From Opitutia bacterium (lineage in GTDB: Bacteria > Verrucomicrobiota > Verrucomicrobiia > Opitutales > Opitutaceae): 53,937 nucleotides of DNA. Below, one piece after another: positions 16,023 to 25,654 of the stretch. The stretch lies in contig CANHJG010000016.1 in the NCBI GenBank assembly GCA_947461205.1, positions 1 to 53,937 on the forward strand. The letters run 5' to 3'. Numbering within the stretch: position 1 is the first letter of the stretch; every line of letters starts with the position of its first letter. The notes beneath the pieces were generated by a model that searched no databases, had not been told where the DNA came from, and saw only the letters and a program-made list of their open reading frames with translations. The translations under genes and the position numbers were made by a program.

Positions 16023-16340
16023 ATGAAAAACCAAACTGAATCCACCGCCCAGACACCTCAAGATTTGCTCGAAGAGCTTCGTACGCTCGTCGTCGAAGCC
16101 GAAAAAATGATGGGTGAGTCGCTCACCGAACATTCTGAAGACGCCATGAGTGCGTTGCGTTCGCGTTTTGACGCGGCGCAGGAGCGCGCCGGTGAACTCT
16201 GTGCCGTGGCCCGCAAGAAAGTGGTCGCCGGGGCCCGCTACACTGACGAAACGATCCGGGCGAATCCCTATCAATCCCTCGCGATCGCGGCCGGCGTCGG
16301 TCTGCTTGTGGGTGTGCTTGTGGGCCGGACCAGCAAATAA
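16023..16340 (+). CDS. DUF883 (ElaB/YqjD-like) membrane-anchored protein
   Basis: This 105-residue protein has an amphipathic helical N-terminal part (DLLEELRTLVVEAEKMMGES), a TDETIRANPYQSLAIAAGVG motif and a single C-terminal membrane segment ending in GVLVGRTSK. YqjD/ElaB proteins of this family tether ribosomes to the inner membrane in stationary phase in E. coli; whether this one does so is unknown. The next two genes resemble YqjE and YqjK, so the yqjDEK order is conserved. Confidence 0.9.
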   Translation: MKNQTESTAQTPQDLLEELRTLVVEAEKMMGESLTEHSEDAMSALRSRFDAAQERAGELCAVARKKVVAGARYTDETIRANPYQSLAIAAGVGLLVGVLVGRTSK

Positions 16341-16349
16341 GCCATCGCC

Positions 16350-16739
16350 ATGGAAACCGCCGCACCCGGCTCACCGGGCATTCTCCATTCGTTCCGGGTG
16401 CTCGGTGACGGCCTTCTCGCCACGGTGCAGGACCGGCTGGAACTCTTTTCAGTCGAACTGCAGGAAGAGAAATTCCGCCTGATCCAGATCTTTTTCTGGA
16501 TCAGTGCGGCGGTTTTCACGGGCATGATGGCGATGATGTTCGCGAGTCTTTCGGTGGTTTACCTTTTTTGGGAAAGCGCCCGGCTGGCGGTGTTGGTCGG
16601 GCTGACGTTTTTTTATACGGCGGCGGTTTTGACGATCGTAATCTCCTTCCGCCGTTTCATCGCACGCCAACCGAGCCCGTTTGCCGCCACCCGCCAGGAA
16701 ATCGGCGGAGATCGCGCATGTATCCGCAACGCGAACTGA
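16350..16739 (+). CDS. Holin-X/YqjE-like membrane protein
   Basis: This 129-residue protein has an amphipathic N-terminus with DRLELFSVELQEEK, typical of the YqjE/Phage_holin_3_6 family, then two membrane segments (IFFWISAAVFTGMMAMMF and LAVLVGLTFFYTAAVLTIV). It is not a lysis holin in context, because no endolysin or phage gene is nearby. The 3' end overlaps the next gene by 22 bases. Confidence 0.87.
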   Translation: METAAPGSPGILHSFRVLGDGLLATVQDRLELFSVELQEEKFRLIQIFFWISAAVFTGMMAMMFASLSVVYLFWESARLAVLVGLTFFYTAAVLTIVISFRRFIARQPSPFAATRQEIGGDRACIRNAN

Positions 16740-17059
16740 TCCGTCTGGCGGTCTACAAGGCCGCCTTGCGCCGCGATATTGCGGTACGCCGCATCTGTTG
16801 TGCGGCGGCGGCTTCGCGTCTGGCCCAACCGGTCGCTTGGCTAGATCGGATCGTGGCGATCGTGCGCCAGCTCTCGCCGGTGGCGTTGTTTGCTGCGGTG
16901 CCCTTGAGTGTTTTCGTCCAACGCACCGTCTTCCCTCGCAGGAAGATTTTGGGCTCGCTGTTGCGGTGGGGACCCTTGGTGGTCAACGCCGCGCGTGGCT
17001 TCGGTTCGATCTTGCGCCGCTCCGGTGAGCCTTCGAACAGGTCTCAACGCCAAGCGTGA
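16718..17059 (+). CDS. YqjK-like protein
   Basis: This 113-residue basic protein begins MYPQRELIRLAVYKAALRRD, then has RRICCAAAASRLAQPVAWLD and a hydrophobic stretch PVALFAAVPLSV. The order after DUF883 and the YqjE-like gene, and the overlap with the latter, match yqjDEK clusters. Similarity to YqjK is by order and general character more than by motif. It is the last gene before a strong terminator. Confidence 0.75.
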   Translation: MYPQRELIRLAVYKAALRRDIAVRRICCAAAASRLAQPVAWLDRIVAIVRQLSPVALFAAVPLSVFVQRTVFPRRKILGSLLRWGPLVVNAARGFGSILRRSGEPSNRSQRQA

Positions 17060-17219
17060 GCCCCGTAGCGTCTGTCGGGCACTCCGAGCGGGCGGACGGT
17101 GTTGCGGTCAACCAATCGCCGACGCTCCATCGATCTTGCGTGGACCAGGCTTGCCTGGCCGAGAGATCGGTTGAATTTTCCATCGGGCAGACCATCAGGC
17201 ACGCAGAACGCCGGACGGA

Positions 17220-17252
17220 AAAAAGCCCCGGCCATCATGGCCGGGGCTTTTT
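17220..17252. terminator. Bidirectional intrinsic terminator
   Basis: A perfect 14-bp stem AAAAAGCCCCGGCC / GGCCGGGGCTTTTT surrounds a 5-base loop. A-runs on one side and T-runs on the other let it work in both directions. It separates the stress cluster (+) from the TonB operon (-), whose last stop is 26 bases away. Confidence 0.92.
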
Positions 17253-17277
17253 GTTAAAACGAGGCTGCTTCTCCGCT

Positions 17278-17819
17278 CACTTCGCCACCGGGGGCAGGGG
17301 AGGAGGGGGCGGCATGCGGGTCAGGGAACTATTCGAAGCCCGGCTCGAGATCATCTCGGTCGTGCGTTGGATATCGAATTCGGCGTTGCGCTTGGCGACT
17401 TTCGCGAGCTCCACCTGTTTCGCGAGGTCGAACGCTTCGCGATTCGCCTTGTCCTTGGCTTGGCGCATAGCGGCGAGGGCGGCATCAAGCTTCGCGCCTT
17501 CTTTAGCGGCGCGATCGCCCTCGGCGAGGGCCTTGTCGGTAGCATCCTTGACCTCTTTGTCGGCGGCCGCCAGCTTGGCGATCTTGGCCGCTTCTTTGTC
17601 CGCGTCTTCTTTTTCACGCGCGATCTGACGTTCTTTGGCGTCGACGCGGGCCTTTTCTTCGGCGACGGCCTTGAGTTTGGCCTTCTCGGTTTCCTGCTTG
17701 AGCACGAGTTCGGCGCGGGCCTTCTCCCGAAGGTCCGCCTCCTTTTGGTAACTGAAGAAGAATACGAGAAACGCTCCCAGCATGGCGCCAGGGAAAATGA
17801 GATACATCCACTTTTTCAT
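17278..17819 (-). CDS. Membrane-anchored coiled-coil protein 2 of TonB operon
   Basis: This 180-residue protein has one N-terminal membrane segment (YLIFPGAMLGAFLVFFFSY) preceded by MKKW, and then ~130 residues of charged Lys/Glu/Ala coiled coil, ending in a proline-rich tail PPPPPLPPVAK. It is a paralogue in layout of the protein encoded just upstream (17838-18392). No enzyme domain is visible. As the last gene of an ExbB-ExbD-TonB-TPR operon it may act as a periplasmic spacer or scaffold for the TonB complex. This is inference; I do not recognise a named family. Confidence 0.82.
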
Positions 17820-17837
17820 CGGTAAGGTGATTAAGGA

Positions 17838-18392
17838 TTATTTTTTGGCGGCTGCGGCAGCGGCAATCGCGGCGGCCTTGGCGGCGGCTTCGGCGGCGGC
17901 GTCGGCGGCCGCGATCCGGTCGAGCACGGTGGCGAGACTGCGCACATTTACTTCGGCCTTTTTGACGTATTCGCGCTGAAAAGCGATCTCGTCGGACAAG
18001 CGCTTTTTGTCAGCCTCGATCTTGTCGACTTCTTTCTTTTCCTCGTCGATTTCCTTCTTCAGGCGTTTGACCTGCTGTTCAAGTTTATCGGCTTCGCGTT
18101 GCGCGCGGAACTTGGCCTGCATGGCCTTTTCTCGCATTTCCTTATCCGCGGTGTCCTTGAGTTCCTTCGCGGCCTTTTCCAGCTTGCGCTTCTCTTGAGA
18201 GGCGAGGGCGTCCTTGACCGCCTTTTCGCGGGAGCGGGCGTCTGCATCCAGTTTGGCTTGGATCTCGGCCCGGGCCTTGGCTTCGGAGGCAGCGAGGCGA
18301 GCCTCGTGTCCGGAGCTATATTGCCAGTAAACCGCGCCGAAAATGATGACTCCGAGTAGCGGCGGGAAAAAATAGACGTATTTCTTCTTCAT
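17838..18392 (-). CDS. Membrane-anchored coiled-coil protein 1 of TonB operon
   Basis: This 184-residue protein starts MKKKYVYFFPPLLGVIIFG, a single membrane anchor, followed by a long Lys/Glu/Ala/Asp coiled coil and an Ala-rich C-terminus with runs of five or more alanines. It shares charge pattern and layout with the downstream protein, suggesting gene duplication. It lies 29 bases after the TPR gene and 18 bases before its paralogue. Function is unknown; it is likely part of the TonB-associated envelope machinery. Confidence 0.82.
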   Translation of the reverse strand: MKKKYVYFFPPLLGVIIFGAVYWQYSSGHEARLAASEAKARAEIQAKLDADARSREKAVKDALASQEKRKLEKAAKELKDTADKEMREKAMQAKFRAQREADKLEQQVKRLKKEIDEEKKEVDKIEADKKRLSDEIAFQREYVKKAEVNVRSLATVLDRIAAADAAAEAAAKAAAIAAAAAAKK

Positions 18393-18421
18393 TGGTAAAT
18401 TAGTAAGCGGGGAAAGGGGTA

Positions 18422-19831
18422 TCAGGATTTCTTGGGTTGCTGCTTGGCCGCTTCACGTTCGTTGATCGCGGATTGGACGGCGTCCTTGAGTCGGGCCAAA
18501 TACGCGTCCTTTTCTTTTTTCGGATCGCTGAGGGCTTCGGCTTGGCTGATGGACTTCATGGCCTCATCGAAATCTTCCAGCTCATAGGAGACGTTGGCCA
18601 AGAGGGTATGCACGGCATACGGGCGATCCAACCCGCCGCGGCGAAGGGCCTCGCGGTAGTGGATGCGAGCTTCCTTCATCTTCTCTTCTTGGCGGTAGAT
18701 CTCACCGATCTGCAAGTCGAACTGTCCGTTATTAGGGAAGAGCTTGGTGGCCTCTTTCAACACCTTGAGGGCATCCTGATTCCGGTTGATTTGGAGGTAA
18801 TAATAGCCGAGGTAAACCCAGTTCTTGGCGTCGTTCTCAATGGCGCCGCTCTTCAGGCCCTTGTAGAGGAGATCGGTCGCCGTGCCGAACTGATTCACCT
18901 GGATGTAAAGGCTGACTAGATTGAAGTTGTCCTTCGGCGTGTTCATGAAGCTCTGCGCCTGCGCACGCTCCACGGTGTTGATGGCCCGCACGAAATTTTC
19001 CCGTGATTTGGCTTCGTCCTTGTCGCTCGCGAGATTGAGATAGGTGGCCCAGAGCTGGGGCCAGTAGTCCTTCTTGGTTGGGAATTGTTTGACAATCAGC
19101 TCCAGGACTTCGGCGGCGCGGGCGGTATCGTTTTCCTGCTGGAGGATCGCGAGGAGCAGAAAATACAGCTGTTCCTTGGGACGGATCGAGGTGAGGAAGA
19201 GCTTGTCGACCTCTGCCCGGGCCTGTTTGAGCAGATCGCGATTGACGTTCTTCGGGTCGGCGACGGCCTGCTGAAGGAGAATGGTCGCGTAGAACGCACT
19301 GATTTCAGGGGTGGCCTTGGGCGTGTCTTTCAACCAGCGTTTGAAGAAATCTGCGGCCTTGGTCAGGTATTGCTGTTGAAGCGCGGGGACCTTGATGGTC
19401 GTAGCTTCCTGGTAGCTGACCTGGGCGAGAAACAGCAGCATTTCCAGCGACTTGTTCTTGTCGAAATAACGGTTGGCGTCGGACAGCTTCAGCGACACTT
19501 CCATCGTCTCAACCGCCTTGGCCCACTGGTCTTTGCCGGCGAGGAGCCGGGCGCGCATATCCTGGATATACGCCAAGTCGTAGCTGTTCGCGCCGACGGT
19601 CGGGATGAGCCCCTCGAGGAGGGCGATCATGCCATCCCAGTTTTTCGTGTCCTGCAGCGGTTTCAGCTTTTGAAACTCGGTGCTGACCTTCTCGCTCAGG
19701 CTGGGCGGCTGCTGAGCCGGAGCTTGGGCGGAGGCGACGGTCACGCCCGCCGGCAGCGCGAGAGCGAGGGCCAGCGCGAGGTGTGCCGAGCGTACGCGAG
19801 GGGAGAGGGAGGGAAGGAAGGAGGCGGTCAC
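18422..19831 (-). CDS. Exported TPR-repeat protein of TonB operon
   Basis: This 469-residue protein has a signal peptide (LALALALALPAGVTVASAQA) and helical TPR-like repeats through ~80-440, for example NWVYLGYYYLQINRNQDAL and ALRRGGLDRPYAVHTLLANV. It begins at GTG 19831, directly preceded by CCCTCCC on the coding strand. It follows the TonB gene by 8 bases. TPR proteins encoded beside ExbBD-TonB are thought to help the transducer in the periplasm, but the exact role is not known. Confidence 0.9.
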   Translation of the reverse strand: MTASFLPSLSPRVRSAHLALALALALPAGVTVASAQAPAQQPPSLSEKVSTEFQKLKPLQDTKNWDGMIALLEGLIPTVGANSYDLAYIQDMRARLLAGKDQWAKAVETMEVSLKLSDANRYFDKNKSLEMLLFLAQVSYQEATTIKVPALQQQYLTKAADFFKRWLKDTPKATPEISAFYATILLQQAVADPKNVNRDLLKQARAEVDKLFLTSIRPKEQLYFLLLAILQQENDTARAAEVLELIVKQFPTKKDYWPQLWATYLNLASDKDEAKSRENFVRAINTVERAQAQSFMNTPKDNFNLVSLYIQVNQFGTATDLLYKGLKSGAIENDAKNWVYLGYYYLQINRNQDALKVLKEATKLFPNNGQFDLQIGEIYRQEEKMKEARIHYREALRRGGLDRPYAVHTLLANVSYELEDFDEAMKSISQAEALSDPKKEKDAYLARLKDAVQSAINEREAAKQQPKKS

Positions 19832-19839
19832 GGGAGGGA

Positions 19840-20496
19840 TTAATCCTCGTTAAGGGTGAAGACGATGGGCACTTGCATGTGCGTGTTGACGGCCCGGCCG
19901 CCTTTGCGTCCCGGCTTGAACTTCCACTTCGACACGGCCTGCACGGCGGCGGATTCGAACTCGCGTTGCGACATTTTCACGGCGAACGCATTCTGGACGT
20001 CGCCATTGGCGTCGACGATGAAGTCGACGACCACTTCACCAGCGATGCCGGCGCGGCGCATTTCAAAAGGATAGGTCGGCCGGCCCTGCAGACGCGGCAC
20101 GGGCTGATTGTCGAGCATGGACGGATCAAACACGGTCTGGCCCTTGAATTGGGAGGTGTCGCGATCACCTGGAATGGTGAGGACTCCGACGGCGGGACGC
20201 ATGCCTTCCGGTGGCGGCGGCTGAACTTTCTGGACGAAGGAGGTATCGGTCACGATCTGGGGGACGTCGGTCAGCATCGGCGGAGCCAAGTCCATCGGCT
20301 TGATCGGTTCGTCGGTCGCTTCGACCTTCTCAGGTTCGTCGGGTTCAAGCTTGGGCATTTCCATCAGCTGTACCTTCGGCGGTTCGAGCACGATGGGCTT
20401 GGGCTTCGGTGTGATCTTGATGAATTTTTCACCAAAAAAGACGCCACCGTGGATCAGGGCGGACAAAACAATGCCGAGGATAAGATCGCGACGCAT
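19840..20496 (-). CDS. tonB: TonB-family energy transducer
   Basis: This 218-residue protein has an N-terminal membrane anchor (LILGIVLSALIHGGVFFGE), a proline/glutamate-rich periplasmic spacer (PKPKPIVLEPPKV, PEKVEATDEPIKP), and a C-terminal TonB domain with RPTYPFEMRRAGIAGEVVVD and KWKFKPGRKGGRAV. It transmits proton-motive force from ExbB/ExbD to outer-membrane receptors. The three receptors at 29.5-41.1 kb are candidate clients. It sits 15 bases after the second exbD. Confidence 0.95.
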   Translation of the reverse strand: MRRDLILGIVLSALIHGGVFFGEKFIKITPKPKPIVLEPPKVQLMEMPKLEPDEPEKVEATDEPIKPMDLAPPMLTDVPQIVTDTSFVQKVQPPPPEGMRPAVGVLTIPGDRDTSQFKGQTVFDPSMLDNQPVPRLQGRPTYPFEMRRAGIAGEVVVDFIVDANGDVQNAFAVKMSQREFESAAVQAVSKWKFKPGRKGGRAVNTHMQVPIVFTLNED

Positions 20497-20511
20497 GGGA
20501 AATAGCCCGGG

Positions 20512-20961
20512 TTACCGGCCGGTGGGCTGCACGGTGGTTTGAACGGAGACTTGGGCGATGCCGGCCTTGCGCACTTCGTCGAGGGCGAGGACAGCGGCCC
20601 CGAAACGGGCTTTGCTATCACCCTGGATCAGCACACGAGGATTCGACTCGCGATTCTTGTAGTCGGCCAAACGGGGAGCAATCTCACTGACCGTGATCAA
20701 CTCCGGAGCCATGGCGACGCCTTGCTTCCAGTAACAGTTCCCCTGATCAGAAACTTGGAGGTAGACCGTGGGGTCATTTGGGTTGGGTTGGCTGTTCGGA
20801 TTTGCCACCGGCAAGTCGACGGGGAGCGAGGCAATCTTGTTCAGCGACAGCGTGAACAAAACGAACGTCGCGAGGAGGAAAAAGATGACATCGATGAGAG
20901 GGATGATCTCAATACGCGCCTTCTTTTTGCCATCTTCTGCTTTGGAACTGGGTCCGGACAT
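20512..20961 (-). CDS. exbD: ExbD/TolR-family transport protein (copy 2)
   Basis: This 149-residue protein has a short cytoplasmic N-terminus, a single membrane helix with the family Asp in IIPLIDVIFFLLATFV, and a periplasmic domain. The first ~25 residues of the membrane region are the same as those in the exbD copy encoded upstream, but the periplasmic parts differ. ExbD forms the proton-channel motor with ExbB. Confidence 0.95.
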   Translation of the reverse strand: MSGPSSKAEDGKKKARIEIIPLIDVIFFLLATFVLFTLSLNKIASLPVDLPVANPNSQPNPNDPTVYLQVSDQGNCYWKQGVAMAPELITVSEIAPRLADYKNRESNPRVLIQGDSKARFGAAVLALDEVRKAGIAQVSVQTTVQPTGR

Positions 20962-20996
20962 GGGAGTGAGTGTTGGTGAATCGCGGCGGCCGGAGT

Positions 20997-21425
20997 TTAG
21001 CGGGGCGCGGAGCGAACCTGAGTCTCGATAAAGATTTTCTTAAAGCCCGCCTTGCGAGCCTCGTCGAAAACATAGATCGCCTGGTTGAACGGCGCATTTT
21101 CGTCGCCGTTGATGAGAATACGACCCTCGGGGTTCGTCGTGTAAAAGGCCTTCAGGCGGTTGAGGAAGTCACTGAGGTCAACGAACTCCTTGTCCCACGC
21201 CAAGCTGCCCTGTTCGGTCACGGAGACCGTCGCCGTGCCGGCCGTATCTCGTTCGACGCCGCTCTCCGATTGCGGAAGAATCACAGGCACGCCTTGCGGG
21301 GTGTTCAACGAAAGCGTGAACAAAACGAAGGTCGCGAGCAGAAAGAAAATGACGTCAATGAGAGGGATGATCTCAATGCGCGCCTTTTTCTTGCCGCCGC
21401 TATTACCGCCTGATGATCCGGCCAT
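20997..21425 (-). CDS. exbD: ExbD/TolR-family transport protein (copy 1)
   Basis: This 142-residue protein has the same KKKARIEIIPLIDVIFFLL anchor as the next gene and a periplasmic domain with GRILINGDENAPFN. Tandem, non-identical exbD genes may form a mixed motor. It lies between exbB and the second exbD. Confidence 0.95.
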   Translation of the reverse strand: MAGSSGGNSGGKKKARIEIIPLIDVIFFLLATFVLFTLSLNTPQGVPVILPQSESGVERDTAGTATVSVTEQGSLAWDKEFVDLSDFLNRLKAFYTTNPEGRILINGDENAPFNQAIYVFDEARKAGFKKIFIETQVRSAPR

Positions 21426-21476
21426 GGTGAGGAGTGGCTGAGGTGATTACGGTGACGAGACGCAGGAAACAAACGC

Positions 21477-22169
21477 TTAGCGGAGGAACGGAGCGTTGGT
21501 CTCAGACTTCTTGAGAAGAATCTCAAGAGCGTGCGAGGCGTCGGCGACGTCCTGCTTGGCCTGGTCGGTGCGGGCGTTGAGATAATTGAAGGGCAGGAGG
21601 GCCATAATGGCGATGAGGAGACCGCACGCCGTGGCGATGAGCGCCTCGGCGACGCCGCCCGTGATCGCGCCGGACGCCGCCGCGAGATTGCCGCCACCGA
21701 GGGCACCGAAGGTCTTCATCATGCCCGTCACCGTGCCGAGCAGTCCAAGCATCGGGGCCGCCGTGATGACGGTGTCGAGGGTCGCCATGCCCTGCGTGAA
21801 ACGGCCGAGCTCCTGGCTCGAGGCACGCACAAAGGCGTTAGACATCGAAAATTCTTTGTTCGTGAGGCTGTAGACGAGAATGCGGGCGATGAAGTCCTTG
21901 CTCTTCTTGCCGATCGCGAGCGCGCCTTCGATGTCACGCTTCTCGACGCTCTCGAGCATCTTCTCGACGACTTCTGCCTCGCGGGTACCGTTTTCACGGA
22001 TGATAAAAAGGATGCGCTCGGCCACGACAGTGATGCCGACGAACGACAACAAGAGGATCGGCCACATGATTTCTTTGCCCGCGTGGAATAGATCCATCAT
22101 GGACATTTCGCTGCCGTCAGCATTCTTCAGCAGGATCGCGAGGGGGAGTTCAACGAGGTTGATGATCAT
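21477..22169 (-). CDS. exbB: ExbB/TolQ/MotA-family proton-channel protein
   Basis: This 230-residue protein has three membrane segments (WPILLLSFVGITVVAE; TVITAAPMLGLLGTVTGMM; EALIATACGLLIAIMALLP) and the ExbB core APMLGLLGTVTGM. It is the first gene of the operon exbB-exbD-exbD-tonB-TPR-two coiled-coil genes. The ATG is preceded by TCCCTCCTCCT on the coding strand, not by a Shine-Dalgarno site. Confidence 0.95.
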   Translation of the reverse strand: MIINLVELPLAILLKNADGSEMSMMDLFHAGKEIMWPILLLSFVGITVVAERILFIIRENGTREAEVVEKMLESVEKRDIEGALAIGKKSKDFIARILVYSLTNKEFSMSNAFVRASSQELGRFTQGMATLDTVITAAPMLGLLGTVTGMMKTFGALGGGNLAAASGAITGGVAEALIATACGLLIAIMALLPFNYLNARTDQAKQDVADASHALEILLKKSETNAPFLR

Positions 22170-22560
22170 AGGAGGAGGGAAGTTTTCGGATGGATTACGG
22201 TGTTAAGGACGAAAGGAAAAGCGGGCGTCGCGGGTGGGGTTGACGCGCAGGTCAGCGTTACGCTCAAAATTTTTTTGCGATCGAAGGACCGTGCACCCCT
22301 GCGACGGTCGCCTCTCCGGGCCTATTGCAGGAATCATGCCCGCAGCTGGCAGAAAATTCGGGGAGGAAAACGGGGAGATTCAGCATGTCGCTGAGGTGAT
22401 TTCGTGAGGGGAAAACTGAAGAGAAAGCGAAACTAGGGGTCATCCAAACTTGGCTGTCAACCCACTTTCACCGAGGCGCGGGGGAATTTTTTCGGCGGGG
22501 TCGGCGGGTGGAATCGGCGGGTGACGAGTTGCCGCGGGGCCCTTGCTGGGGAGATAAAAA
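22170..22560. other. Intergenic region upstream of exbB and downstream of tRNA genes
   Basis: This 391-base stretch should hold the exbB operon promoter on the - strand. An A/T-rich tract (AAAATTTTTTT near 22267) is the only notable local feature. I see no convincing -35/-10 pair, no gene, and no terminator for the tRNA transcript. Confidence 0.5.
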
Positions 22561-22635
22561 TGGCTGCCCGACTAGGAGTCGAACCTAGACAAAACGAGTC
22601 AGAGTCGTTTGTGCTACCATTACACCATCGGGCAG
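22561..22635 (-). tRNA. tRNA-Gln (anticodon CTG)
   Basis: On the - strand the acceptor stem CTGCCCG pairs with CGGGCAG, the anticodon stem AACGA/TCGTT encloses loop CTCTGAC with anticodon CTG, and the T arm is CTAGG-TTCGACT-CCTAG. CCA is encoded at the 3' end. Confidence 0.95.
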
Positions 22636-22690
22636 AAAATTGATTGGGTCGTGAGTCGCGATCGACCCGACGTGGCCTCGCGGGCGGGAG

Positions 22691-22765
22691 TGGAGCCGGC
22701 GATGGGATTCGAACCCGCAACCGCCTGTTTACAAAACAGGTGCTCTACCATTGAGCTACGCCGGC
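22691..22765 (-). tRNA. tRNA-Thr (anticodon TGT)
   Basis: The acceptor stem is GCCGGCG, with the complementary strand before an encoded CCA. The anticodon stem CCTGT/ACAGG encloses TTTGTAA (anticodon TGT), and the T arm has GGTTCGAATCC. It lies between the Lys and Gln tRNA genes. Confidence 0.96.
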
Positions 22766-22813
22766 GGAAAGCGCTGCGCTTGAGCCAAGGTTTGACTGGG
22801 AAAAAACGAAATC

Positions 22814-22888
<75 letters not shown>

Positions 22889-23033
22889 ATTCAGATAAGG
22901 GGGAAAAAGCTCACGAACGCGTTCGGGATGTCAACTGCGATTTCCTTCGGCCGACTTTTTGCGCGGGCCTTGACCCGCGGGCGCAGCGCCGTCCGCCACG
23001 TGGCGCTGAAGGGGGAGCGTCGGGGCGGCGGCA

Positions 23034-24044
23034 TCAACCGCGCGGGTTGCGCCACGAGGGCACGGCGAGTTCCGTCATGAGGCGGACGCCGGGCGCGCCG
23101 GCCAGAAGCCGGGGGATGATGTTGATCAACGACGCGACGGTGGCGTCGTCGCCGGCGACACCGCCGTTCAGCACGAGATTAAGATCCGGCCGGCCGCGGA
23201 CGACGATCGCGTCGTGCGGCAGCGAGGCCTCGAGATACATCTGGAGGTCGAGTTTGATCTTGGTTTCGCCCGCCACGAGGCCGATGCATTTTTGGTGGAT
23301 GCCGAGGCTCTGGCCGGCGGCGACGTCGAAGAATTGGGTGACCACCCGGCTCGTGGCGACGACGGGTTCGCAGGTCTCGCGAATCTCATCGAGCTTCCAG
23401 CCCATCGCGTGGGCGAGGAGGGCGACCGACTGCTGGAAGCCCGCGTGCCCCGCCTTACCGGCGGCGAACTTCGCGCGGAAATCGTCCGGGTTCTGCCCGC
23501 TGCCGATTTTTGCCTGCAAAGGCTGGCGGCGCGTGGCGGCGTTGACGACGCGTTCGACGTAAATCGACGTCACCTCGCGGCTCACGCCGGTGAGGCAGAT
23601 GGGCAGAATATCCATCACGAAGCCGGGGTTCACTCCAGTGCCGGCGATGCGTGCGCCGGTCCGGCGGCACAGGTCGTCGTAGGCGCGGGCGAGATCCGGC
23701 GTCTTGAGCGCCGGGAAAATCAGTTCCTCACACGTCGACGCGACGCTGATGCCGCGTTCCAGGGCCGGCTTCATCTGGGCAAACGAAGCGGCGGCGCTCG
23801 AGCCGGCCGTGTGCAGCACCACGTCGGGTGCGCCGACCGCGGCGAAAAGGGCCTCGAGCGAGGAGAACACCTTCGTGCCGCCGAGGGCCGTTACGCCGGT
23901 GAGCTCAGCCAGTGTTTTACCGGCTTTGGCCGGGGCGATGTCGACGCCGCCGAGGATTTCGAGCCACGACTGTTCCGCCGCGAGCTTCAGCGATTCGAGA
24001 CCGATCGGGCCGAGGCCAAACTGGATGACTTTGGTTTTTTTCAT
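23034..24044 (-). CDS. DapB-like NAD(P)-dependent dehydrogenase
   Basis: This 336-residue protein has an N-terminal Rossmann fold with dinucleotide motif GLGPIG and VDIAPAKAGKTL. A DapB-like catalytic domain follows, with GTGVNPGFVMDILP and VVRGRPDLNLVLNGGVAGDD. It resembles dihydrodipicolinate-reductase-like and 2,4-diaminopentanoate dehydrogenase-type proteins, which are longer than DapB itself and act on amino-acid intermediates. The exact substrate is unknown. ATG 24044 is chosen because GxGxxG follows immediately; longer in-frame starts lack homology. It is downstream of the NtrC-family gene on the same strand, separated by 94 bases. Confidence 0.82.
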   Translation of the reverse strand: MKKTKVIQFGLGPIGLESLKLAAEQSWLEILGGVDIAPAKAGKTLAELTGVTALGGTKVFSSLEALFAAVGAPDVVLHTAGSSAAASFAQMKPALERGISVASTCEELIFPALKTPDLARAYDDLCRRTGARIAGTGVNPGFVMDILPICLTGVSREVTSIYVERVVNAATRRQPLQAKIGSGQNPDDFRAKFAAGKAGHAGFQQSVALLAHAMGWKLDEIRETCEPVVATSRVVTQFFDVAAGQSLGIHQKCIGLVAGETKIKLDLQMYLEASLPHDAIVVRGRPDLNLVLNGGVAGDDATVASLINIIPRLLAGAPGVRLMTELAVPSWRNPRG

Positions 24045-24138
24045 AGGGAGAGAGGTTCGCCCGGGCGTTGCACGTGTGATGCCAAACGGTTTCCGCCCGG
24101 GCCCGACGCGAACACGGGCGGGCGTCGCGGACAAATCG

Positions 24139-25533
<1,395 letters not shown>

Positions 25534-25554
25534 GTTGTGCAAAAGGCCACGAGA

Positions 25555-25571
25555 GTTGCCGAATCGGCCAC
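25555..25571. promoter_or_regulatory. Candidate activator-binding inverted repeat
   Basis: GTTGCCGAATCGGCCAC is an inverted repeat with 7 of 8 arm pairs matching around a central A. Its centre is ~78 bases before the predicted sigma-54 start and ~30 bases before the regulator ATG. Its position suits an upstream activator site that could also serve autoregulation. No experimental support is available here. Confidence 0.45.
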
Positions 25572-25614
25572 ACGCCGGCGAGTGCATTTTCGCGCTGTCC
25601 TCGCGCCCGACCCG

Positions 25615-25630
25615 TGGCATGACGGGTGCT
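25615..25630 (+). promoter_or_regulatory. Sigma-54 promoter of the GltS operon
   Basis: TGGCATGACGGGTGCT fits the sigma-54 consensus TGGCAC-N5-TTGCW, with GG and GC dinucleotides separated by exactly 10 bases. The predicted start at ~25641 lies 14 bases before the GltS ATG at 25655. A sigma-54 activator gene is divergently adjacent. The in-frame ATG 25619 lies within the promoter and so cannot be the translation start. Confidence 0.7.
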
Positions 25631-25654
25631 GACCGCTCGTCCCTGCGCGACGCC

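Noticed and set aside
16350-16739. Phage origin for the holin-like gene
   Set aside because: There is no lysis, capsid or integrase gene nearby. The yqjDEK-like order explains it better.
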